A DNA stretch of 64,000 nucleotides from Chryseobacterium shigense (lineage in GTDB: Bacteria > Bacteroidota > Bacteroidia > Flavobacteriales > Weeksellaceae). Location: contig NZ_FTNY01000006.1 of the NCBI RefSeq assembly GCF_900156575.1, positions 62,001-126,000 on the forward strand, given 5' to 3'. Within the stretch, counting starts at the first letter, position 1. The number at the start of each line of letters is the position of its first letter. The position numbers were made by a program, and so were the translations under genes. Positions 9,473 through 18,065 of this stretch are shown here, piece after piece. The notes beneath the pieces are model-generated. The model ran no database searches, was not told the origin of the DNA, and saw only the letters and a program-made list of their open reading frames with translations.

Positions 9473-11385
9473 TATTGTAATATAAAGTTAACAATCAGTA
9501 TAATTCCCACTGCTAAAGACATGATAAGAATATAAGTCTCTACATTTCCGTTTTGGATGCGCTTCATCGCTTTTCCGCTGTCTTCAGCGCCTTCGCCTAC
9601 AAAGTCTACAAAACGGTCTAAGATCCCTTTATCAAACATCTTTCCTCCGCGTCCTAATCCTTCAACAGTTTTTACAATCAATGCATTGTAAAGTTCGTCT
9701 ACATATAATTTCTTAGCAGAAAGTTTCTCCCATCCGGTATAGCTTTCTTCTGCCAGAGCCATTTTTTTCTTTTTCACGTAGGTATTTTTTACGATAAACC
9801 ATACGGTGAAGAACATCAGCACTGTAGCGCCTAATAAGATCATTTCAGTCCCAAACGGAACTCCTGAAAGAGTAGCTTCCATCTGGTTGTAGCTCTGCTC
9901 GGTAAGAACAGGCTTCAGCCATTCCATTAATTTAGCATAATGACCGTGTCCGATAAAGTGAGGAAGGTTAATGAAACCTCCAAGCACAGAAAGGATAGCC
10001 AGAACGATTAACGGAAGGGTCATATTAGACGGGCTTTCGTGTAAGTGATGTTTTTGGTCTTCCGTACCTCTGAATTCTCCATGGAAGGTCAGGTAGTACA
10101 GTCTGAACATATACGTTGCAGTTATTGCCGCTAAAACAAATAAGATTACCCAATACATTGGATTTTTAGCGAATGCTGCTACTAAAATTTCGTCTTTTGA
10201 GATCATCCCTGATAATAGAGGGAAACCTGAGATCGCCAGTGTTCCGATAAGGAAAGTAGCGTGGGTAATAGGGATGTATTTTTTCAGACCTCCCATGAAA
10301 CGCATATCCTGCTCGTTGCTCATCGCGTGGATCACAGAACCTGCTCCCAGGAATAATAGTGCTTTGAAGAATGCGTGTGTCATTACGTGGAACATCGCTG
10401 TAGTATAAGCTCCCAATCCTAAAGCTATGAACATAAATCCAAGCTGTGAAACGGTAGAGTAGGCCAATACTTTTTTGATGTCGTTCTGACGAAGTGCATA
10501 GAATCCAGCCAAAGCAGCTGTTAAGAATCCGATGAATAAAATTCCTCCCTGAACCGTAGGGGCCAAAGTAAATAAGAAGTTTGATCTTACCACTAAATAG
10601 ATACCTGCCGTTACCATCGTTGCCGCGTGGATCAACGCTGAAACCGGAGTAGGACCGGCCATCGCATCCGGTAACCATGTATATAAAGGAACCTGAGCCG
10701 ATTTACCGGTAGCCCCGATAAATAAACTGGCTGTAATAAAGATAATTACTGTTCCGTCTAATTCAAATTTTGAAGAGTTCTGTGCTACGGTAAGGTAATC
10801 CACTGCATTGGTCTGAGCCGCGATCATGAAGATCCCGATCAGTAAGGCAAGGTCACCAATTCTGTTCATGATGAAAGCTTTTCTTGCTGCTTTACCGTAT
10901 TCTTCATTGGTATACCAGAATCCGATCAACAGGTAAGAACAAAGACCTACCCCTTCCCATCCGATGAACAGGATCAGGTAATTGCTTCCCATTACTAAAA
11001 GTAACATCGAGAAGATGAAAAGATTCAGATAAGTAAAGAACTTATAGAATCCTTTGTCGTGGCTCATATATCCGATAGAATATAAATGAATCAGAGAACC
11101 GATCCCGGTAATGATCATCACCATCATTAACGAAAGCTGATCAATCTGAAATCCGACATTAATCTGGATCCCGTTTACTGTAAACCACTCAAAAGCCTTA
11201 ACGATGATAGGCTGACTTTCAGAATCAAATTTCATGAAAAGACTTACTGCAATACAGAATGATCCGAAAACCATTGCTGTAGCCAGAGAGCCTACGAATA
11301 TTTTGGGAAGATTTTTTCCGAATAAACCGTTAATAAGAAACCCTAAAAGTGGTAAAAGTACTATTGCATACACTAAATTTTCCAT
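9472..11385 (-). CDS. nuoL: NADH-quinone oxidoreductase subunit L
   Basis: 637 residues, the largest antiporter-like subunit of complex I, with the long C-terminal lateral-helix region. Conserved elements are FIGWEGVGLCSYLLIGFWY, the TGKSAQVPLYTWLPDAM block with its Lys, SALIHAATMVTAG, and the KKVLAYSTVSQLGFM loop. It starts three bases after the nuoK stop and overlaps the nuoM start by one base. Confidence 0.97.
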   Translation of the reverse strand: MENLVYAIVLLPLLGFLINGLFGKNLPKIFVGSLATAMVFGSFCIAVSLFMKFDSESQPIIVKAFEWFTVNGIQINVGFQIDQLSLMMVMIITGIGSLIHLYSIGYMSHDKGFYKFFTYLNLFIFSMLLLVMGSNYLILFIGWEGVGLCSYLLIGFWYTNEEYGKAARKAFIMNRIGDLALLIGIFMIAAQTNAVDYLTVAQNSSKFELDGTVIIFITASLFIGATGKSAQVPLYTWLPDAMAGPTPVSALIHAATMVTAGIYLVVRSNFLFTLAPTVQGGILFIGFLTAALAGFYALRQNDIKKVLAYSTVSQLGFMFIALGLGAYTTAMFHVMTHAFFKALLFLGAGSVIHAMSNEQDMRFMGGLKKYIPITHATFLIGTLAISGFPLLSGMISKDEILVAAFAKNPMYWVILFVLAAITATYMFRLYYLTFHGEFRGTEDQKHHLHESPSNMTLPLIVLAILSVLGGFINLPHFIGHGHYAKLMEWLKPVLTEQSYNQMEATLSGVPFGTEMILLGATVLMFFTVWFIVKNTYVKKKKMALAEESYTGWEKLSAKKLYVDELYNALIVKTVEGLGRGGKMFDKGILDRFVDFVGEGAEDSGKAMKRIQNGNVETYILIMSLAVGIILIVNFILQ

Positions 11386-11388
11386 TCC

Positions 11389-11718
11389 TTATCCTCTTAA
11401 TTTATTAAATATACTTACATCCACAGAACGGGTATTTCTATATAGCATAGCAATAATTGCCAGACCTACCGCAACTTCAGCGGCGGCTACCACCATAATG
11501 AAGAAAACTAAAAGCTGTCCGTCTCCGTTTCCTTTATACGCTGAAAAAGCAGCCAATAAAAGGTTTACAGAATTCAGCATAAGCTCTACACAGCCCAAAA
11601 TAACAATAGCGTTTTTTCTCAACAATACTCCCAATACTCCCAGACAGAACAATACTGAAGAAAGCATGATGAAATAGTTCAGAGGGACGCTTTGTATAAA
11701 TGTATTTACTTCTCCCAT
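11389..11718 (-). CDS. nuoK: NADH-quinone oxidoreductase subunit K
   Basis: 109 residues, three transmembrane helices, with the membrane glutamates in GCVELMLNSVNLLL and AAAEVAVGLAI that take part in proton transfer in complex I. Tightly packed: it starts four bases past the nuoJ stop, and nuoL follows after three bases. Confidence 0.96.
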   Translation of the reverse strand: MGEVNTFIQSVPLNYFIMLSSVLFCLGVLGVLLRKNAIVILGCVELMLNSVNLLLAAFSAYKGNGDGQLLVFFIMVVAAAEVAVGLAIIAMLYRNTRSVDVSIFNKLRG

Positions 11719-11722
11719 AATT

Positions 11723-12220
11723 TTATAAATCTTTTTTACCGATTAATACCGCACCTACAATACCTGCCAAAATAAGGATGGATGCAAGCTCAAACGGTAA
11801 AACATATTGATTAAACAAAAGTCTGCCCAGATTTTTAGTAAGACCCACTCCTTTGTCTACATCTTCCAATACAATGTGGTTATCGGTTACTCCTCTGAAT
11901 ACGCCTAAAACTCCAATTAATAAAAGACCGGCTGTAAAAACTCCAACAAATTTTAAAGTATTGTTCTTCTTACTTTCGTCTTGTTTATTAAGGTTAAGCA
12001 TCATCAGGATATAAAGGAATAATACCATGATGGCTCCCGCGTATACTATAATCTGAATGATTGCAAGGAACTGCGCATTCAGAAGAATGTACATTCCGGC
12101 AATTGAAAACATCGTAACAATTAATGACAAAATAGCATAGAGAGGATTTCTTGCAAATACAAAATATACTGCACTAGCTACTGCTAAAAACGCCACCAAG
12201 AAAAATAAAAACTGATCCAT
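11723..12220 (-). CDS. nuoJ: NADH-quinone oxidoreductase subunit J
   Basis: 165 residues with five predicted membrane helices. The IIQIIVYAGAIMVLFLYILM helix matches the functionally critical helix of NuoJ, which carries the pi-bulge. The start overlaps the nuoI stop by one base at 12220, so translation is probably coupled. Confidence 0.96.
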   Translation of the reverse strand: MDQFLFFLVAFLAVASAVYFVFARNPLYAILSLIVTMFSIAGMYILLNAQFLAIIQIIVYAGAIMVLFLYILMMLNLNKQDESKKNNTLKFVGVFTAGLLLIGVLGVFRGVTDNHIVLEDVDKGVGLTKNLGRLLFNQYVLPFELASILILAGIVGAVLIGKKDL

Positions 12221-12777
12221 TATTTTACCGCATTTTTTTGTTTCTCGGATTGTCTTGTCGTAATGTCAATCCTTTCATTTATTTTTTCAACCAATTTATC
12301 TTTTCCATAGATGAAAGATCCTCTGTTGGTTTCTACATCCACCAATCTGTCTGTAAGATAGATCGCGGATTTAGGACAGGCTTCTTCACACATTCCGCAG
12401 AAAATACATCTCAGCATATTGATTTCGTATACTGATGCATATTTTTCTTCTCTGTAAAGACCTTTTTCCTCCTTCGTTCTCTCTGAAGCCGTCATAGTGA
12501 TGGCTTCTGCAGGACAGGCTACGGCACAAAGTCCACAGGCTGTACATCTTTCTCTGCCTTCTTCGTCTCTTTTCAGAACGTGCTGACCTCTCCAGATCGT
12601 AGTTCTGGGTTTCTGTACTTCCGGATATGAATATACTGCCGGAGCACCTTTTATCACGGTTCTTACAGCATGCTTAAAGGTAATCCCCATCCCGGTAAAA
12701 ATAGCAGGAAGATAGATTTTTTCAGCAAGGGTCATTTCTTTGTTGGAAACAACTTTTGATCTGTTTGTAAGTTTCAT
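12220..12777 (-). CDS. nuoI: NADH-quinone oxidoreductase subunit I (two 4Fe-4S clusters)
   Basis: 185 residues, ferredoxin-like subunit that carries electrons through clusters N6a and N6b in the peripheral arm of complex I. Two CxxCxxCxxxCP motifs are present: Cys78/81/84/88 and Cys124/127/130/134. It is 112 bases downstream of nuoH. That spacer carries a heptamer tandem repeat, described separately. Confidence 0.97.
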   Translation of the reverse strand: MKLTNRSKVVSNKEMTLAEKIYLPAIFTGMGITFKHAVRTVIKGAPAVYSYPEVQKPRTTIWRGQHVLKRDEEGRERCTACGLCAVACPAEAITMTASERTKEEKGLYREEKYASVYEINMLRCIFCGMCEEACPKSAIYLTDRLVDVETNRGSFIYGKDKLVEKINERIDITTRQSEKQKNAVK

Positions 12778-12786
12778 TTAATTATG

Positions 12787-12814
12787 GATGTTAGATGTTA
12801 GACGTTAGATGTTA
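12787..12814. repeat. Four tandem heptamers GATGTTA in the nuoH-nuoI spacer
   Basis: Four consecutive 7-base units; three are GATGTTA and the third is GACGTTA. They sit inside the operon in the 112-base nuoH-nuoI spacer. Other nuo spacers carry different short motifs of the same style. Confidence 0.8.
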
Positions 12815-12889
12815 GAAGATGGAAGTGGGTTTTTCTTTCCCGCATCACCATATTATCACATCATCACATCATCTCATTTTTAAATTATT

Positions 12890-13954
12890 CTAGTTTGCAA
12901 ATGCTAAAATCACAGCACCTGTAATCAATAGATTGACCAATGCCATTGGGATAAGCGTTTTCCATCCTAAGTGCATCAGTTGGTCATATCTAAATCTTGG
13001 AAGCGTCCATCTGATCCACATAAAGATCAGAATTCCGATTACCGTTTTTGTTAAGAATGCTACGATACTCAAGATTCCTGCAGCGTTTTCGCCCCAGTGT
13101 TGAGTTACCCATTCAATTCCAGGATAGTTGTAACCTCCGAAGAAAAGAACCACCATGAAAGCATTGGAGATAAACATGTTCACATATTCACCGAACATAT
13201 ATAATCCCAATTTCATGGAAGAATATTCCGTAGAATATCCTGTTACCAATTCAGATTCACATTCAGGTAAATCGAAAGGGTGTCTGTTGGTTTCTGCCAA
13301 AGCAGCTACAAAGAATACAAGGAAAGCAATCGGCTGATAGAAGATGTTCCAGTTCATACCGGAAACCCATGGAATAACTCCCCATAATTTTCCTGTTGTC
13401 TGACTTTCCGTAATTTCTTTTAAATCCAAACTTCCCGTCATCATAATGATAGAAAGTAATGCTAATCCCATCGCCAATTCGTAAGAGATCATCTGCGAAG
13501 AAGCACGGATAGCACCTAATAATGAATATTTGTTATTCGAAGCCCAACCTCCGATCATGATTCCGTATACACCGATTGAAGCCATTCCGATGATGAAAAG
13601 TACCCCAACGTCGATGTTGGCTACCTGTAAATCAAAGGAAGTACCTGCAATATTTAAACTTTTACCCCAGGGAATAACCGCTCCTGTGATCAATGAAATA
13701 AACATAACCAATGCCGGTCCCAATACGAAAAGAAACTTTTCAGCATTGGCAGGGGTAAAGTCTTCTTTAAAGAAAAACTTTCCACCGTCGGCCAGTGGCT
13801 GCAGTAGTCCGAAAGGTCCGGCTCTGTTGGGACCAATTCTATCCTGCATGATAGAGGCAACTTTTCTTTCTGCCCAGGTAGAGTAGGCGGCTATCGTAAG
13901 AGACAGCAGGAAAAGTGCTAGTACAAGTATAAGTTTAAATGTTAGTAAATCCAT
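12890..13954 (-). CDS. nuoH: NADH-quinone oxidoreductase subunit H
   Basis: 354 residues, eight to nine transmembrane helices. It forms part of the quinone chamber at the junction of the two arms of complex I. Diagnostic stretches are the STWAERKVASIMQDRIGPNR loop near the N-terminus and AETNRHPFDLPECESELVTG in the middle, both among the most conserved in the subunit. The preceding 95-base spacer to nuoG is a low-complexity region. Confidence 0.97.
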   Translation of the reverse strand: MDLLTFKLILVLALFLLSLTIAAYSTWAERKVASIMQDRIGPNRAGPFGLLQPLADGGKFFFKEDFTPANAEKFLFVLGPALVMFISLITGAVIPWGKSLNIAGTSFDLQVANIDVGVLFIIGMASIGVYGIMIGGWASNNKYSLLGAIRASSQMISYELAMGLALLSIIMMTGSLDLKEITESQTTGKLWGVIPWVSGMNWNIFYQPIAFLVFFVAALAETNRHPFDLPECESELVTGYSTEYSSMKLGLYMFGEYVNMFISNAFMVVLFFGGYNYPGIEWVTQHWGENAAGILSIVAFLTKTVIGILIFMWIRWTLPRFRYDQLMHLGWKTLIPMALVNLLITGAVILAFAN

Positions 13955-14049
13955 TTTTTATTTATTTAGATACTAGATGGCAGATGCCAGATATCAGATT
14001 TAAAATCTACGGTCTGACGTCTGTGGTCTGAGATCTGATGTCTTATTAA

Positions 14050-15048
14050 TTATTTTTCGTCTTTTTCACTGATTTCTTTGGCCATAGGATTGTCTAAAAC
14101 TCTTAGCTCATCCTTAGGTTTTTCGTAGTGGTTCAATGAAATAACCGAATGTCTGTCGATATGTCTGGGACCTTCAATATTCCAGTCAGACAGTTCTTTT
14201 CTTTCGAAACGACAGGTATCGCAGATGAATTCTTCTACTTCACCCCATTGATCTTTTCTGGCAGTAACTCTTACAATTTCGTCACCTTTCATCCAAACTA
14301 CGGCTTTTCCTGAACATTTATCACATTTGCAGGTAGCATTCATTGGTTTTGTGAACCAAACTCTGCTTGCAAAACGGGAAGTTCTGTCTGTTAATGCACC
14401 TACCGGGCAAACATCGATAACATTTCCGATAAAGTCATTATCTAAAGCTTTATTTAAATAAGTAGAAATTTCAGCGTGATCTCCTCTGAAAAGAATACCA
14501 TGTTCTCTTTCACCTGTTAACTGATTGGCGGCCAATACACATCTTGCACAAAGAATACAACGGTTCATATTCAACTTGATGTTTGGACCAAGATCGTCTG
14601 CTTCGTAAGTATTTCTTTCAAATTCAGTTCTTGTCTCAAAGTTTCCGTGCTCGTAGCCAAGATCCTGAAGGTGGCATTCACCGGCCTGGTCGCACACTGG
14701 GCAGTCCAGAGGGTGGTTCACCAATAAGAATTCGGTAACGGCTTTTCTACCTTCCTGAGCTTTTTCAGAAGAAAGATTTTTCACTTCCATACCGTCCATT
14801 ACGTTAGTTCTGCAACTAGCAACTAATTTAGGCATAGGGCGCGGATCTGCTTCAGATCCTTTCGAAACTTCGACTAAGCAAGTTCTACATCTCCCTCCAC
14901 TGGTTTCCAATTTGCTGTAATAGCACATTGCAGGAGGTACAGATTTTCCACCGATTTGTCTGGCAGCTTCCAAAATAGAAGTCCCAGGCAAAACTTCAGT
15001 AGTCTGTCCGTCTATAGTTATTTTGAATTTTTTAACCTCTTCGCTCAT
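14050..15048 (-). CDS. nuoG: NADH-quinone oxidoreductase subunit G, short form
   Basis: 332 residues, carrying only the N-terminal iron-sulfur part. The 2Fe-2S ligands are Cys42/54/57/79. The His-x3-Cys-x2-Cys-x5-Cys cluster is His112/Cys116/119/125. A 4Fe-4S set is Cys164/167/170/214. Further cysteines at 240/242/245 and 276/279 look like the beginning of the next module. The molybdopterin-type domain that brings many NuoG proteins to 680-900 residues is absent. The ORF ends cleanly, and short NuoG forms are, as I recall, usual in Flavobacteriia, so I read it as a family variant and not a truncated gene. Confidence 0.93.
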   Translation of the reverse strand: MSEEVKKFKITIDGQTTEVLPGTSILEAARQIGGKSVPPAMCYYSKLETSGGRCRTCLVEVSKGSEADPRPMPKLVASCRTNVMDGMEVKNLSSEKAQEGRKAVTEFLLVNHPLDCPVCDQAGECHLQDLGYEHGNFETRTEFERNTYEADDLGPNIKLNMNRCILCARCVLAANQLTGEREHGILFRGDHAEISTYLNKALDNDFIGNVIDVCPVGALTDRTSRFASRVWFTKPMNATCKCDKCSGKAVVWMKGDEIVRVTARKDQWGEVEEFICDTCRFERKELSDWNIEGPRHIDRHSVISLNHYEKPKDELRVLDNPMAKEISEKDEK

Positions 15049-15091
15049 ATTCTATGCTTTCGCTTATGCTTTTAAGGCGATAAGCTATATT

Positions 15092-15982
15092 TTAATTATA
15101 CTTCTTCGTGTTAAATGTATACCCTACTCCTGCAAGGACCTGCCCGAAAACAAAATCCTGACGCGCTTTATCCGGCTTGTTATTTAATGTAGTTTTAATA
15201 TCCCACATATTGATATATCCGGCTTTAGCTTCTGCTCTGATCATCCAGTTTTTCCAGAAAACCATGTTAAGACTGGTTCTAAGGTCGGTTCCCATCCCTG
15301 CAACGTGAAAACGGTCGCTTCTTTCATTTCCGAAAAGCTTGATATTACTTTTTGGAAACATTACCCCGATTCCTGCTCCATAAGACCATACTAAATCTAT
15401 ATTTTTCTTATGAATAAGATTTTTATATTTCTCAAGACCTAAGTTTTCATAATTTAATCCGTCGGTATGCTCGAAAGTAAGGAACTGGCTGTCGGCTAAA
15501 TTAACCTGTCCGTTCTGTACCATTCCTGCATATTTGGGATCTGAAATGGTTCCTGAAAAATCAGCCGTCTGGTCCTGTTTCATCACATATTTCATATGAT
15601 CTATCCCTAAAACAAGGGCTAAATTATCTTTGATAAAATATCCCAGTCTGAAGTTATACTGTGTTACGGTAAACCAGCTTGGATCGATATAAACGATTCC
15701 GAACTTGGTAGGTTTGTCTCTTGCCTGTACATTATTCAACTGAAAATCGTAACCGTTTCCTGTGAAATGGATATCAGAATTGCTGAAAGCGCCTCTGTTC
15801 CATCCGTAAAAAACAAACACCTGACCTTTTTTACTTAATGGTGCCGGTTTTTCTTTCTTTTTAATAGAAGCCGGACCTACCGTTGGTAAATAATCAGCTT
15901 CATATTGTAAAGTATCATTTTTAGTTCTCTGTGCAAAAACAAAATTTGAGATAACTAATCCAACAACTAATAACTTCTTCAT
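15092..15982 (-). CDS. Exported outer-membrane-type protein encoded inside the nuo operon
   Basis: 296 residues from the ATG at 15982; the frame is open 63 bases further upstream, into nuoF, but the signal peptide begins here. Residues 1-18 (MKKLLVVGLVISNFVFAQ) are a clear signal peptide. The mature part is rich in alternating aromatic/polar strands (YGWNRGAF, FRLGYFIKDNLALVLG, VLAGVGYTFNTKKYN at the C-terminus), typical of an outer-membrane beta-barrel. It starts 11 bases after the nuoF stop and precedes nuoG by 43 bases, so it must share the operon transcript. It has no known role in complex I. Confidence 0.8.
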   Translation of the reverse strand: MKKLLVVGLVISNFVFAQRTKNDTLQYEADYLPTVGPASIKKKEKPAPLSKKGQVFVFYGWNRGAFSNSDIHFTGNGYDFQLNNVQARDKPTKFGIVYIDPSWFTVTQYNFRLGYFIKDNLALVLGIDHMKYVMKQDQTADFSGTISDPKYAGMVQNGQVNLADSQFLTFEHTDGLNYENLGLEKYKNLIHKKNIDLVWSYGAGIGVMFPKSNIKLFGNERSDRFHVAGMGTDLRTSLNMVFWKNWMIRAEAKAGYINMWDIKTTLNNKPDKARQDFVFGQVLAGVGYTFNTKKYN

Positions 15983-15992
15983 TTTAATCGGT

Positions 15993-17351
15993 CTAAGCAT
16001 TTTTTTCAACTGCAGGAATAGGATCTGCATAATGTGCCAATCCATAATTCTGGGTCTGAGATAATTCAGGGTTTTTCACGTGCCATTCAAACTCGTCTCT
16101 AAAGTGACGGATGGCTGCTGCAACAGGCCAGGCCGCTGCATCACCCAATGGACAAATAGTATTTCCTTCAATTTTTCTCTGAATATCCCAAAGAAGGTCG
16201 ATGTCTTCCATTTTTCCTTCTCCTTTTTCTATCTTCTTTAAGATCTTGTGCATCCATCCCGTTCCTTCACGGCAAGGGGTACACTGTCCACAGCTTTCAT
16301 GATGATAAAATCTCGCTAAAGTCATGGTATGTTCCACGATACACTGGTCTTCATCCAAAACAATAAAACCTCCTGAACCCATCATGGTTCCGGTAGCAAA
16401 ACCACCGTCAGCTAATGATTCATAGTTCATGTATCTTGGTTCTCCGTTTACCGTTCTTAATAATAAATTAGCAGGAACAATCGGAACTGAGCTTCCTCCG
16501 GGGATACAAGCTTTTAATCTTTTTCCGTCTTTAATTCCGCCGCAGTATTCATCAGAATAAATGAATTCTTCAACCGTAATGGTCATATCTATTTCATAAA
16601 CTCCGGGTTTGTTGATGTTTCCACAAGCCGAAATTAATTTCGTTCCTGTAGATCTTCCTACCCCGATTTTAGCATATTCAGCTCCTGTAATATCAATGAT
16701 TGGAACGATAGCGGCAATAGATTCCACGTTGTTGACCACCGTTGGTCTTTCCCAAAGTCCTTTTACAGCCGGGAATGGTGGTTTTAACCTTGGATTTCCT
16801 CTTTTACCTTCAAGGGATTCCAGCAATGCGGTTTCTTCACCACAAATATAAGCTCCTCCTCCTCTCTGAACATAAATTTCACAGTCGAAACCTGTTCCTA
16901 AGATATTTTTACCTAAAAATCCTGCTGCTTTAGCTTCTTCAATGGCTTCTTCCAAGATATCAGGGATCCATGAGTATTCTCCACGGATGTAGATATAAGA
17001 AACATTGGAACCTAAAACAAAAGATGAAATCAACATTCCTTCAATCAGTAAATGAGGAAGAAATTCCATCAGATATCTGTCTTTGAATGTACCAGGTTCT
17101 GATTCATCCGCATTCACTACAAGGTGTCTTGGTACGCCTTCCGGTTTTGCCAGAAAGCTCCATTTCATTCCTGTTGGGAATCCTGCTCCACCACGTCCAC
17201 GAAGTCCTGAAGTTTTTACTTCTTCCAAGATTTCCTCGGGTGTCATTTTCAAGGCTTTTTCAGCTGCGGTGTAACCTCCCTGTTTACGGTAAGTTTCAAA
17301 GTAGCGAATACCTTCTATATGGGCGTCTTTAAGTAAAAGTTTTTTACTCAT
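15993..17351 (-). CDS. nuoF: NADH-quinone oxidoreductase subunit F (NADH and FMN site)
   Basis: 452 residues. NADH enters complex I here. The Gly-rich nucleotide loop GLRGRGGAGFPTG (49-61), the FMN-associated CGEETALLESLEGKRGNPR stretch (170-188), and the N3 4Fe-4S ligands Cys354/357/360 plus Cys400 are all present. Length is normal. It follows nuoE by 76 bases and is followed, after 11 bases, by the gene for an outer-membrane-type protein. Confidence 0.97.
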   Translation of the reverse strand: MSKKLLLKDAHIEGIRYFETYRKQGGYTAAEKALKMTPEEILEEVKTSGLRGRGGAGFPTGMKWSFLAKPEGVPRHLVVNADESEPGTFKDRYLMEFLPHLLIEGMLISSFVLGSNVSYIYIRGEYSWIPDILEEAIEEAKAAGFLGKNILGTGFDCEIYVQRGGGAYICGEETALLESLEGKRGNPRLKPPFPAVKGLWERPTVVNNVESIAAIVPIIDITGAEYAKIGVGRSTGTKLISACGNINKPGVYEIDMTITVEEFIYSDEYCGGIKDGKRLKACIPGGSSVPIVPANLLLRTVNGEPRYMNYESLADGGFATGTMMGSGGFIVLDEDQCIVEHTMTLARFYHHESCGQCTPCREGTGWMHKILKKIEKGEGKMEDIDLLWDIQRKIEGNTICPLGDAAAWPVAAAIRHFRDEFEWHVKNPELSQTQNYGLAHYADPIPAVEKNA

Positions 17352-17427
17352 TTTTTTTATTCTTTTAGCGTTGGGCTATGGGTTGATGACCTTTAGCTTA
17401 TGGCTATTTTAATTTTATTACAATTTA

Positions 17428-17937
17428 TTAGTCTAAAGCGATTTGTCCTTCTCTGCAAAGATCCAGGATTTCGTCTACTTTTTCTATTGTTAAATTTTCA
17501 TGAAAGAATTTTCCAAGCTGCAACATGGGAGCATATCCGCATGCGCCAAGACATTCAGCAGGCTTTAAAGTAAACATCCCGTCTTCGGTAGTTTCTCCAT
17601 CCTTAATGTTGAGTTTAGTTCTGATATGATCAAGGATTTTTTCGCTTCCGCAAACCATGCAAGGTCCCGTTCTGCAAACTTCCAAAACATATTTACCAAC
17701 CGGCTTCATATTGAACATGGTATAAAAAGTAGCTACTTCATATACTTCAATTGGCTTAATACTTAATAATTCAGCAACATAATCCATTACAGGAACGTCT
17801 AACCATCCTCCGAATTCTTTCTGTGCTATGTGTAGAACAGGAAGAAGAGCAGATTTTTGTCTACCTTCAGGATATCTCGCCATAATTTTATGTACCTGTG
17901 CTAAACTTTCCGGTTTAAAAGCTATTGTTTCGCTCAT
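17428..17937 (-). CDS. nuoE: NADH-quinone oxidoreductase subunit E (2Fe-2S)
   Basis: 169 residues, thioredoxin-like fold subunit with the N1a 2Fe-2S ligands Cys88/Cys93 (CRTGPC) and Cys129/Cys133 (CLGAC). It pairs with NuoF in the NADH dehydrogenase module. It lies 128 bases downstream of nuoD. Confidence 0.97.
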   Translation of the reverse strand: MSETIAFKPESLAQVHKIMARYPEGRQKSALLPVLHIAQKEFGGWLDVPVMDYVAELLSIKPIEVYEVATFYTMFNMKPVGKYVLEVCRTGPCMVCGSEKILDHIRTKLNIKDGETTEDGMFTLKPAECLGACGYAPMLQLGKFFHENLTIEKVDEILDLCREGQIALD

Positions 17938-18065
17938 TTTTTATCTGAGATTAAAGAATAAAGAACAAAGAAAAAAGATTCTGAAGTCCGTTATTCTAAA
18001 TTCGTATTTATATTGGGTTGAAGAAAGTCTTTTATCTTTCTTCTTTTATCTTATTGTCTACTATA

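Noticed and set aside
10166-10678. 170-codon minus-strand ORF inside nuoL
   Set aside because: Alternative frame of nuoL; no membrane or family pattern of its own.
12787-12814. Regular heptamers considered as part of a CRISPR-like array
   Set aside because: Units are contiguous without spacers and far too short; no cas genes in the window.
14050-15048. nuoG as a broken gene
   Set aside because: It has intact start and stop, complete cluster ligands, and the short form is usual in the group as far as I know.
16609-17332. Several plus-strand ORFs of 60-81 codons opposite nuoF
   Set aside because: Antisense shadows of nuoF with no start context or protein-like composition.
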